From positions 1-5,268 of the forward strand of contig QHBL01000117.1 in assembly GCA_003244125.1 (NCBI GenBank): a stretch of DNA of 5,268 nucleotides, given 5' to 3'. Below the pieces are notes generated by a model. That model was not told the DNA's origin. It was given only the letters and a program-made list of their open reading frames with translations, and searched no databases. The translations under genes were made by a program, and so were the position numbers. Position 1 is the stretch's first letter, and each line of letters begins with the position of its first letter. Origin of the DNA: Chthoniobacterales bacterium (GTDB taxonomy: Bacteria; Verrucomicrobiota; Verrucomicrobiae; Chthoniobacterales; UBA10450). Shown piece by piece: positions 1 through 5,268 of the stretch.

Positions 1-899
1 CTCGCGTCCTTCATCCACGTGGCGGTATCTGTCGCCAGCTTTAGTGGCGGAGTTCCGGCGTTACGCTCCCGTTCATAAGTCTCAAAGGCGACCGCGCGAT
101 TCCACTCCTGCTGACCCATGGCGAGAATCTCTTCCGGCGAGTAGGGGTAGAGCGCGACGTTTTTAAGGAAGAAGAGGTAGGCCTCGCGGCCAAGAGCGGT
201 CTCCTGCGGGAGTGAGGGCAAGCGGTCACGCAAGAAGTCGCGGAACTTTTCCAGCGCATCGGCAGCGTTGTTAGTGGCGCTCTCCAGTTCCTCCGGCTTT
301 AACGTCGTCTGTGGCGCCAATGCTGCAGACATTTTGCGCAATTGGGGCCGGATGCTTGACAGCGCCTCAATCGCGACGGTGGCAAACGGCGCGGGTGGAT
401 TGCGCAGATTCTCCTGCGCGCTCTGCAGGATGGATGGGATGTTTTGCAGCCGGGCGAGAATCTCTGAGCTGCGCCCTGCGTCGAACGGAGCCGGCACGGT
501 CAGCGCTTCAACTACCGAGGTCAGAGTTTGTTCGAGATAGAAATTAGGATCGCGTTCCCAGCCAGGGTTGATGTCGAGTTCCCAGCGCACCCGCGCCAGA
601 GCCGAGCCGAGCAAACGATAATCCACCTGCTGCGCCACGGGCGCGCTGCCGTTCTCCAGCTTCTTCCACTGCGTTTCGAATGCGGCGAGATCATGGCGGC
701 GTTTGTCCATGGAAGCTCGCGACCAGTCGCGCTTGCCGCCGGGCCGTTCCGTGCGGTTAACGTCATCGCCGGTGAATGGCGCGAACTGCGCCCGCCACTT
801 CCAGAAATCATCACCAAATTGCGCCAGCGAATCATTCTCGGCGCGGCCGTGTGCCACCAAAGCGAAGAGACAAACCGCGACGATGTTTCGGAGTTTCAT
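1..899 (-). CDS. DUF885 family secreted protein, N-terminal part (runs off left edge)
   Basis: An uninterrupted minus-strand frame runs from an ATG at 899 to the window edge, giving 299 residues with no stop. Residues 1-20 look like a short signal peptide (MKLR, a hydrophobic stretch, then HGRA), so export is likely. Residues 27-45 (QFGDDFWKWRAQFAPFTGD), 91-121 (VDYRLLG, then a W-x-RDPNFY stretch) and 236-268 (LGREAYLFFL, YSPEEILAMGQQEW) match the pattern of the DUF885 family. These are proteins of about 550-600 residues, related to metallopeptidases, with a HExxH-type motif in the C-terminal half. That half lies outside this window, so catalytic competence cannot be judged. The start follows the glycosidase stop by 40 bp with no clear Shine-Dalgarno sequence, which suggests the last or a later gene of the OsmC-glycosidase operon. 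The family call is from remembered family features; substrate is unknown. Confidence 0.8.
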   Translation of the reverse strand, partial: MKLRNIVAVCLFALVAHGRAENDSLAQFGDDFWKWRAQFAPFTGDDVNRTERPGGKRDWSRASMDKRRHDLAAFETQWKKLENGSAPVAQQVDYRLLGSALARVRWELDINPGWERDPNFYLEQTLTSVVEALTVPAPFDAGRSSEILARLQNIPSILQSAQENLRNPPAPFATVAIEALSSIRPQLRKMSAALAPQTTLKPEELESATNNAADALEKFRDFLRDRLPSLPQETALGREAYLFFLKNVALYPYSPEEILAMGQQEWNRAVAFETYERERNAGTPPLKLATDTATWMKDA

Positions 900-939
900 G
901 CGCCGATTGTGGAACGATTGCGGCAGCCGAACAGGAAAA

Positions 940-1974
940 TCATGGGGGCGGCGGCGGAGACACGATTTTGCCGGAATGTTGCGCGAGTTGTTCGTGAAAG
1001 ACATGCGCGAGAGCCGCGTCATGCCAGATGATCATGTCGGTGTCGTGTTTGGAATTGTCATCATTCTGCCACCCTTCGTTCCACCAGCAGAAGCCGATGA
1101 TCGCAGGCCAGCGACCGGAGAAAATTTCATCCAGCGCGGCGCACGCCCACTCCGCCGCATCGCAATGTTTGTTATGCAAGGCGCAGCCGAACTCCGCGAC
1201 GATGATCGGTTTGCCAGCCGCAACCTTTATAAGGCGCGGATAGGCGGCACTCATTTTCTCGTGGAAGCTCTCGCAGCCGTCGCGTGTCATCGGCGTGAGC
1301 GGGCCGTAGATGCTGAGCGCGATCCAGTCGCAATACTCCTGGCCGGGAAAGTAATTCTCGAATGCATTCCAATGTTGTTCCGGGTCATCGTCCCAGTTGA
1401 CGTGCCAGACCCATTGCAGGTTGTCCGCTCCTTCGCTGCGCACGATGTCCACGATGTGCCGGTGGGCCCGGATGTAATTCGCCGGTCCGCTGTGCAGCCC
1501 TCCATTCCATTTGCCGTTCCAGCTAAACCATTTCCCGTTAGGTTCCGTTCCCCACTCGATGAGAATGGGCGAGCCGAACGCTTTAGCTCCCTGAGCCCAC
1601 GCACGCAGATCATGGTCAAACTCACCGTCGTTAATTCGCTTGATGGTGAACGTCTTCTCGACGCGCGATTGCTCGACGCTCGACCGCAGCATCAGCCGCA
1701 GGAAAGGGATTTTGCCGAGATCGCGAATCGACCGGCAGATCGCGTCAGGAAAGGCGCGCGATTCGAACCAGTTATCCGAGAAATAAATCCATGCCGTCTT
1801 GGCGCCGGCTATGCGTTGGTACTGGTGAACGTCCGCGGGCGTGAAATCGTGCTCGGTGGGATCGTGGGTATCACTGCCCATGCCGTCATAATAGAAGCCT
1901 TGATAGAGTTTGCCTTCCGGCGGAGGCGCGATCGGTGCCGTGTTTCCGATCGAGGCGGTAAACAGCGCCAGCAT
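940..1974 (-). CDS. GH26-like glycoside hydrolase (beta-mannanase type)
   Basis: A 344-residue protein from the ATG at 1974. It resembles the glycoside hydrolase 26 group of (beta/alpha)8-barrel retaining enzymes, mostly beta-mannanases. Visible marks are a YQGFYYDGMGSD opening (24-35), an FSDNWFESRAFP strand/loop (65-76), FLRLMLRS (91-98), the acid/base region IEWGTEPNGKWFSW (139-152, Glu144), DWIALSIYGP (216-225), the nucleophile strand PIIVAEFG (256-263, Glu261) and FCWWNEGW (295-302). Both expected catalytic glutamates are present. The open frame extends upstream to 2259, but that part overlaps the OsmC gene and is not protein-like. A CTG at 2016-2014 could instead give a longer, better signal peptide with Arg before the hydrophobic run, overlapping the OsmC end. 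The ATG has a GGGGGA directly against it, which is too close for a normal ribosome site. The protein ends in five prolines. It is probably exported, with a polysaccharide substrate; mannan is inferred from family only. Confidence 0.78.
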   Translation of the reverse strand: MLALFTASIGNTAPIAPPPEGKLYQGFYYDGMGSDTHDPTEHDFTPADVHQYQRIAGAKTAWIYFSDNWFESRAFPDAICRSIRDLGKIPFLRLMLRSSVEQSRVEKTFTIKRINDGEFDHDLRAWAQGAKAFGSPILIEWGTEPNGKWFSWNGKWNGGLHSGPANYIRAHRHIVDIVRSEGADNLQWVWHVNWDDDPEQHWNAFENYFPGQEYCDWIALSIYGPLTPMTRDGCESFHEKMSAAYPRLIKVAAGKPIIVAEFGCALHNKHCDAAEWACAALDEIFSGRWPAIIGFCWWNEGWQNDDNSKHDTDMIIWHDAALAHVFHEQLAQHSGKIVSPPPPP

Positions 1975-2003
1975 TCCCCCGGCCCAGCCGACGCAGATTG
2001 TCG

Positions 2004-2414
2004 TTAACCTTCCCAGAAGAATTTCGTCGGGCGCTGGATCTCGACTGGGAGACTCTTGTGCACCGGACAGTTGAGCGCGGTCTGCTCGAGTGTCTCGCGA
2101 TATGGAGAATCCACAGGCAGCGGAATATGAACTTCCGATGGTAGCGCCACGATCCTCCGCGGCGCGTCCTTGGACATTTCCTTCTGCACCGAGACGCTCA
2201 TACCGCGCAGATCGACACCGAGTTCTTCCGCTTTGATGCCCATCGTTGTGCTGATGCATGTACCGAGCGCGGTCGCGACGAGATCAGTGGGCGAGAACGT
2301 TTGGCCCTTTCCTTTATTGTCAGCGGGGGCGTCGGTCTCAATATGCGATTGCGACGGATCATGCGTCGCCTCGCAATGGAGGTCACCGGTGTACTCGACG
2401 GAAACGCGAACCAT
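2004..2414 (-). CDS. OsmC family peroxiredoxin-like protein
   Basis: A 136-residue protein of normal length for the OsmC/Ohr/YhfA fold, whose members reduce organic or inorganic hydroperoxides in the cytoplasm through a pair of cysteines. The pair is visible as Cys53 in FSPTDLVATALGTCISTTMG (40-59) and Cys116 in TALNCPVHKSL (112-122), each in its usual setting. The N-terminal strands (VRVSVEYTGDLHCEA) and the conserved Glu79 after VSVQK also fit. An extra Cys14 is present. No signal peptide is seen. The start ATG at 2414 has no clear Shine-Dalgarno sequence; a possible promoter immediately upstream would make the mRNA nearly leaderless. It heads a minus-strand cluster with the glycosidase 29 bp downstream. 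Whether it is OsmC, YhfA-like or another subfamily cannot be settled by eye. Confidence 0.88.
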   Translation of the reverse strand: MVRVSVEYTGDLHCEATHDPSQSHIETDAPADNKGKGQTFSPTDLVATALGTCISTTMGIKAEELGVDLRGMSVSVQKEMSKDAPRRIVALPSEVHIPLPVDSPYRETLEQTALNCPVHKSLPVEIQRPTKFFWEG

Positions 2415-2419
2415 GGAGA

Positions 2420-2448
2420 AGTATGTAACGCGATCCGGGCTTTGTCAT
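2420..2448 (-). promoter_or_regulatory. Putative sigma70-type promoter for the OsmC operon
   Basis: On the minus strand ATGACA (2448-2443, 5 of 6 to TTGACA) is followed after 17 bases by CATACT (2425-2420, 4 of 6 to TATAAT). Initiation would fall about at the ATG at 2414, so the transcript would be leaderless or nearly so. This fits the lack of a Shine-Dalgarno sequence. The -35 hexamer lies inside the left arm of the palindromic repeat at 2441-2514. The element was found by eye and the hexamers are short, so this is tentative. Confidence 0.3.
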
Positions 2449-2514
2449 CCCAACCGAAGTCGAGGGATTCCGCGGCGGCAGCTTTGAGGTAACTTCCACG
2501 GGTAGGATGACAAA
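2441..2514. repeat. REP-like intergenic palindrome with 10-bp terminal inverted repeats
   Basis: TTTGTCATCC at 2441-2450 is matched perfectly in inverse orientation by GGATGACAAA at 2505-2514. The 54-bp interior is GC-rich and contains CCGCGG (2470-2475). The left part (GTCATCC, then CCGAAGTCGAGGGAT) resembles the GTCATCC-x-GAGCG-x-AGTCGAGGGAT type of dispersed intergenic repeat that I recall from several bacterial phyla; this is a memory-based comparison. It fills nearly half of the divergent gap between the OsmC gene and the amidohydrolase. Confidence 0.55.
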
Positions 2515-2580
2515 ATGCGAGGCGATCACCCGAGAGCGATAACGGCTTGTGAAACGCGCTTCAGTTTGCTAACTCGCACC

Positions 2581-3939
2581 ATGACCTTCGCTCGTTTCTT
2601 CTGCGCGTTGCTCTTCGCGCTTACCTCCGCATCCGCGGCCGACAACATCATTGCGCTCAAAGCGGCGCGCATGTTCGACGGGAAATCGCGCTCGTTAGTG
2701 CCGAACGCCGTCGTCGTCGTCCAAAACGATAAGATTACCGATGCCGGGGCGAACATTGCCATTCCGCCCAACGCGCAGGTTATCGATCTCGGCGATGTCA
2801 CTTTGTCGCCGGGATTTATGGATGCGCACACGCATCTGACGGCGGATTACTCAGGCGACTTCAACAAGCGCCGTTTGCATGAGCTGGACCTCAACGTGAG
2901 CGAGCAGGCGATTCACGCCACCGTCTTTGCCCGTGCCACGGTCGAGGCGGGCTTTACCACCGTGCGCGATCTCGGCAGCCGTTTCATCGGCAGTCGCGAG
3001 TTCGTCGATGTCGCGCTGCGCAATGCCATCAACAAAGGTTATGTCATCGGCCCCCGCATGCTCGTCGCGACCAAGGGCATCGGCGCGACGGGTGGGCATT
3101 TCGATCCGACCAGCGGTTTTCGCGATTTGCTTTTCGGTCACGAACCGGATGCCAGCGAAGGCATCGCCGATGGACCTGATGCGATCCGGCAGGCGGTGCG
3201 TTTCGAGGTGAAAAACGGCGCCGACGTTATCAAAGCCGCCGTATCTGGAGGCGTTCTGTCGCTCGCGGATGAAGTGGATACGCCGCAATTCACCGCCGCG
3301 GAAATGGCCGCGCTGGTGGATGAATGTCATCGCCTGCGGAAAAAAGTGGCGGTGCATTGCCATGGTGATCAGGCCGCGCGCGAAGCCATCGAGGCCGGCG
3401 TCGATTCCATCGAGCACGGATCGTTTTTGAAACCGGAGACGCTGCAATTGATGAAAAACAAAGGGACGTATCTGGTGCCGACACTGATGGCGACGGAATA
3501 CATTCTGGGGAAACTCGGCAACTACCCGCCGGCGTTGCAGGCCAAGGCGAAAGCGGCGGCAGCGGCGCGCTCGGAGATGTTCCGCAACGCCGTGCGTCTC
3601 GGCCTGAAGATTGGCTTCGGCACTGACGCAGCGGTTTATCCGCACGGGCAGAATGGGAAAGAATTTAAGCTGATGGTTGATTTGGGATTGCCGCCGATCG
3701 AAGCGCTCAAGGCTGCGACTAGCAGTGATGCGGAACTGCTCGGCATCTCGCAGAAACTTGGCACTCTCGAGAAGGGTAAGCTGGCCGATGTTGTCGCGAT
3801 TCCGGGTGATCCCACGCAAGACATCACTGGGACAGAGCGCGTCATGTTTGTCATGAAAGAGGGGAAAATCATTCGGAACGGCGCAGCGACGAGTCCGGCA
3901 GGATCGGCTCCCGGAGCCGATGCGAGTGTGGAACCCTGA
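2581..3939 (+). CDS. Secreted metal-dependent amidohydrolase (imidazolonepropionase/Xaa-Pro dipeptidase-like)
   Basis: A 452-residue amidohydrolase-superfamily protein. The frame is open back to an ATG at 2515, but I choose the ATG at 2581 because it begins a good signal peptide (MTFARFFCALLFALTSASA, cleavage near residues 19-21); the extra 22 residues upstream are not signal-like. Expected metal-site elements are all present: HxH in MDAHTHL (His83, His85), the likely carboxylated Lys218 in VIKAAVSGGV, the histidines of VAVHCHGD (259 and 261), His279 in SIEHG and Asp349 in GFGTDA. The end GTLEKGKLADVVAIPGDP (394-411) is the usual beta-sandwich return strand. The pattern fits the group that includes prolidase-like enzymes and Xaa-Arg/Lys carboxypeptidases cleaving N-acylated or dipeptide substrates; the substrate is not readable here. 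A low-complexity tail (433-452) is partly encoded by a palindrome. The gene is divergent from the OsmC operon and convergent with the toxin gene. A peptide-related role would match the peptidase-like DUF885 protein nearby, but that is inference. Confidence 0.9.
   Translation: MTFARFFCALLFALTSASAADNIIALKAARMFDGKSRSLVPNAVVVVQNDKITDAGANIAIPPNAQVIDLGDVTLSPGFMDAHTHLTADYSGDFNKRRLHELDLNVSEQAIHATVFARATVEAGFTTVRDLGSRFIGSREFVDVALRNAINKGYVIGPRMLVATKGIGATGGHFDPTSGFRDLLFGHEPDASEGIADGPDAIRQAVRFEVKNGADVIKAAVSGGVLSLADEVDTPQFTAAEMAALVDECHRLRKKVAVHCHGDQAAREAIEAGVDSIEHGSFLKPETLQLMKNKGTYLVPTLMATEYILGKLGNYPPALQAKAKAAAAARSEMFRNAVRLGLKIGFGTDAAVYPHGQNGKEFKLMVDLGLPPIEALKAATSSDAELLGISQKLGTLEKGKLADVVAIPGDPTQDITGTERVMFVMKEGKIIRNGAATSPAGSAPGADASVEP
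3903..3921. repeat. Perfect 9-bp-arm palindrome in the amidohydrolase 3' end
   Basis: ATCGGCTCC (3903-3911) and GGAGCCGAT (3913-3921) are exact inverse complements around a single C. A real hairpin would open to about a 7-bp stem with a 5-nt loop. It encodes part of the Gly/Ala/Ser/Pro tail of the amidohydrolase (around GSAPGAD). GCGAG at 3923-3927 pairs with CTCGC at 3948-3952 just outside it. Confidence 0.5.
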
Positions 3940-3959
3940 CATCCGAGCTCGCGTTGTAG

Positions 3960-3981
3960 CTGCCGCTGTCCTCAGCGGCAG
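3960..3981. repeat. Perfect 9-bp hairpin between convergent genes (possible bidirectional terminator or REP)
   Basis: CTGCCGCTG (3960-3968), loop TCCT, CAGCGGCAG (3973-3981). It lies in the 63-bp gap between the convergent stops of the amidohydrolase and the RES toxin, where a two-way terminator would be expected. No T-run follows the stem on either strand, so it is not a standard intrinsic terminator. The flanking GTTGTAG before the stem gives it the look of a dispersed repeat. Confidence 0.5.
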
Positions 3982-4002
3982 GGACCGTGGACTGCGCCTA
4001 CG

Positions 4003-4470
4003 TCAGCGACCGAGTCTTTGATCGAGCGCGAACTCGCCCGCGGCGCGATGTTTGATCTTGATAAAATCGCGATGCTTGGGATTAAGCAAAAATGTTCGCT
4101 CCAATGGAATGATCACGCTGGAAACGGCGAGGACAGCTGAACGTCGCGTTTCCACCCATTCGTCGCCGATGCGCTGAGAGGCTGGACCTGGCGGCTGCGC
4201 ATTCCAGCCGCGCGGCAATGACTTCGAATCGATCGCACTCATCAGCGCTTCATTCCAGGTGACGCGAAAGGCGCGCCACCTGTCCCCCATCGCGACCGGC
4301 TGGCAATGCACCAGGATTTCCAGCGCGGCGAGAGCGAGATTTTCGCTGCAATAAACCATCGACACACCGGCCGAATTCCAGCGGCCCGCGAATATGCGCG
4401 CGCCTTCGCCAGAAAATGCGCCGCCGGCGTGTTTCGCTTTGACGATGCGCCAGCCGACGACGTCGGCCAT
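4003..4470 (-). CDS. RES-domain toxin of a type II toxin-antitoxin pair
   Basis: A 155-residue protein of usual RES-domain length. Characterised RES toxins (MbcT, ParT and relatives) act in the cytoplasm on NAD+ or on NAD-linked targets, by phosphorolysis or ADP-ribosyl transfer. The family core is visible: WRIVKAKHAGGAFSGEGAR (7-25), GRWNSAGVSMVYCSEN (29-44, Arg30 and Tyr40), LALAALEILVH (45-55, Glu51) and the serine strand SAVLAVSSVIIPLE (111-124, Ser117/118), followed by LLNPKHRDF (128-136). The Arg-Glu-Ser set for which the family is named therefore appears intact, so the toxin is probably active. The start ATG overlaps the antitoxin stop by one base (TGATG), a standard coupling arrangement. 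The exact biochemical activity of this member is inferred. Confidence 0.9.
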   Translation of the reverse strand: MADVVGWRIVKAKHAGGAFSGEGARIFAGRWNSAGVSMVYCSENLALAALEILVHCQPVAMGDRWRAFRVTWNEALMSAIDSKSLPRGWNAQPPGPASQRIGDEWVETRRSAVLAVSSVIIPLERTFLLNPKHRDFIKIKHRAAGEFALDQRLGR

Positions 4471-4871
4471 CAGGAATAGACGCTGTATTCGATGCGACCG
4501 AGGAGATTCTCCACTTCACGCGCGCCCAGCTCCGTCACCGCGAACTGCACCGGCACCGCGCCGCCGAGTCCCGGCTGCTGATGCGTCAGCCATTCGCGCG
4601 CCTCGGCTCGACCGCCAAAGACGCTTTGCGCCTGTTGAAGCAGCCGCTCGTAACGGACAAGACGTTCCGCTTCGTTCCCATCGATTTTTCCCTCGCGCTT
4701 ACGCCGGTGCAAAGTGGCGCGCGACATCCCGAGGACGGTGGCGATCGTCGTCATAGGGAGGTCGAGCGCCTTTTGCAGATTTTGCACTGATCGAAACGCC
4801 AAACCGGAACGCATTCGCTCGATCTCACGCTGCACGCTGGCGACTTTTCCCACTGACGATGCCTCATTCAT
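4470..4871 (-). CDS. Xre/MbcA/ParS-type antitoxin (DUF2384)
   Basis: A 133-residue protein from the ATG at 4871. Residues 30-60 form a helix-turn-helix (LQKALDLPMTTIATVLGMSRATLHRR). Residues 67-133 form the toxin-binding DUF2384 domain with its usual marks: AQSVFGGRAEAREWL (81-95), PGLGGAVPVQFAVTELG (100-116) and VENLLGRIEYSVYS (120-133), which ends in the I-E-x-x-V-Y signature that inserts in the toxin active site in known complexes. It should bind and silence the RES protein encoded directly downstream and repress its own operon. A longer form starting at a TTG at 4910 adds 13 residues, but that segment lies within the inverted repeats and no good ribosome site precedes it, so I prefer the ATG. 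Neither start has a Shine-Dalgarno sequence. Confidence 0.88.
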   Translation of the reverse strand: MNEASSVGKVASVQREIERMRSGLAFRSVQNLQKALDLPMTTIATVLGMSRATLHRRKREGKIDGNEAERLVRYERLLQQAQSVFGGRAEAREWLTHQQPGLGGAVPVQFAVTELGAREVENLLGRIEYSVYS

Positions 4872-4912
4872 TGCATTGAGACAATGTAATGACTCAAATG
4901 AGACATGCAATG
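4869..4912 (-). promoter_or_regulatory. Putative operator and promoter of the toxin-antitoxin operon
   Basis: CATTGCAT (4869-4876) and ATGCAATG (4905-4912) are perfect inverse complements. Inside, CATTG-AGA-CAATG (4874-4886) is a second dyad, and TGAGAC occurs twice in direct orientation (4877-4882 and 4899-4904). On the minus strand TTGCAT (4910-4905) and TACATT (4888-4883) are spaced 16 bases, a weak promoter match placing initiation a few bases before the ATG at 4871. The dyads would overlap both hexamers, as expected for autorepression by the helix-turn-helix antitoxin. The dyads are directly visible; the promoter and binding role are inferred. Confidence 0.5.
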
Positions 4913-5121
4913 CCTACACACGCGGAAGGCCCCGGGGTCGCGGGGCGTGTAAAGCCGCGCGCAAATCTTGCGACACTGCGTTACAGCGAGAATGAAAACC
5001 GGGGGCAGATAGCCGGGCGTTTGCCCAAAGCGCAGTTAGGGGAAACCCGCTTGTATTAAGCAAACACGACTTTTCTTTACACAAACTGGTTTCCAAGTTC
5101 ACAGGCTTTCTGCAACTCTCG
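4913..5121. other. Divergent intergenic region between the antitoxin and the Fic gene
   Basis: I see no gene here. It holds a possible hairpin with arms ACACGC (4918-4923) and GCGTGT (4945-4950) around CCCCGGGG (4930-4937), and a small GGGC-GTTT-GCCC stem. From about 5050 the sequence becomes more AT-rich up to the Fic start, the likely location of its promoter, but I cannot identify convincing hexamers. Confidence 0.4.
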
Positions 5122-5268
5122 ATGAAACCCTTCCACCCAGAGCCGTTGCCCATTCGAGACGTGAAATGGGAACCGCTGATTTCCTGTGGGTCGTGCTAAC
5201 CGGGAACTGGCACGGTTTGACGGCACCTTGTGCAGCGTTCCCAATCCAGAGGTGTTGCTTTCGCCAAT
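5122..5268 (+). pseudogene. Fic family protein, N-terminal fragment with a one-base frameshift (cut by right edge)
   Basis: From the ATG at 5122 the frame reads MKPFHPEPLPIRDVKWEPLI and then hits a TAA at 5197-5199 after 25 codons. The opening is typical of the Fic_N domain of Fic/DOC proteins, whose members transfer AMP or other nucleotide groups to target proteins. In another frame, starting at 5195 and open to the window end, the text is ANRELARFDGTLCSVPNPEV followed by LLSP, exactly what follows in Fic_N proteins. Removing one T from the TTT at 5180-5182 joins the two as WEPLI-PVGRANREL, matching the family spacing. So the gene has a +1 insertion in a short T run. It could be a real disabling mutation, phase variation, or a sequencing or assembly error. 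The catalytic HxFx(D/E)GNGRxxR motif would lie beyond the window. No good ribosome-binding site is seen. Confidence 0.75.

Noticed and set aside
528..1031. Plus-strand open frame of 167 codons
   Set aside because: Shadow of the DUF885 gene on the opposite strand; no motif.
703..2007. Long plus-strand open frame of 434 codons
   Set aside because: It lies antisense to the glycosidase and DUF885 genes, which have clear family motifs; its translation is Arg/Pro/Ala-rich without recognisable domains.
1975..2259. N-terminal extension of the glycosidase frame by 95 codons
   Set aside because: It overlaps the OsmC coding region in another frame, and the translated text is not protein-like or conserved-looking.
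2547..2575. Possible promoter TTGTGA-17-TAACTC for the amidohydrolase
   Set aside because: The match to consensus is too weak (-10 poorly conserved) to list as a feature, although its position would again give a leaderless transcript.
2515..2580. Upstream ATG extending the amidohydrolase by 22 residues
   Set aside because: It would bury the clear signal peptide beginning at 2581 and starts inside the end of the palindromic repeat.
2851..3942. Minus-strand open frame of 363 codons
   Set aside because: Antisense shadow of the amidohydrolase, whose metal ligands and signal peptide are all on the plus strand; the translation is Arg/His-rich and unlike any family.
3960..3981. Classical rho-independent terminator
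   Set aside because: The stem is perfect but neither strand has a following T-run, so it is listed as a palindrome only.
4914..5153. Minus-strand open frame of 79 codons in the divergent gap
   Set aside because: It overlaps the Fic start in antisense, has no ribosome-binding site and shows no recognisable family.

Overview
The window shows moderately high-GC bacterial DNA. It holds five intact or edge-cut genes and one frameshifted gene, packed with short intergenic gaps. Shine-Dalgarno sequences are weak or absent before most starts, and palindromic repeat-like elements sit between genes. Secreted peptidase-like and glycosidase-like proteins with weak ribosome-binding sites would fit a soil or sediment bacterium of the Verrucomicrobiota/Acidobacteriota type. 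That placement is an impression from gene style; there is no phylogenetic marker here.

Left block (1-2414, all minus strand, transcribed right to left): an OsmC/Ohr-type peroxide-handling protein (2004-2414), a GH26-like beta-mannanase-type glycosidase (940-1974), and the N-terminal 299 residues of a DUF885 protein that runs off the left edge (1-899). The first two genes are 29 bp apart and the second and third 40 bp apart, so they look like one operon. A putative promoter before the OsmC gene would give an almost leaderless transcript.

Centre (2415-4002): a divergent intergenic region holds a REP-like palindrome with perfect 10-bp terminal inverted repeats (2441-2514). It is followed on the plus strand by a secreted, metal-dependent amidohydrolase of the imidazolonepropionase/Xaa-Pro-dipeptidase-like group (2581-3939). 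Two further perfect palindromes lie at its 3' end (3903-3921, inside the coding end, and 3960-3981, between the convergent genes).

Right block (4003-5268): a type II toxin-antitoxin pair on the minus strand, with a Xre/MbcA/ParS-type antitoxin (DUF2384) followed by a RES-domain toxin overlapping by one base. The antitoxin start region is covered by a dense nest of dyads that looks like an autoregulatory operator. Divergent from it, at the right edge, the beginning of a Fic-family protein is recognisable, but it carries a one-base frameshift (extra T around 5180-5182) and is cut by the window end. The right end therefore looks like a small toxin-type island (RES-Xre plus Fic) beside ordinary metabolic genes. 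I see no tRNA, rRNA, CRISPR array or transposase.
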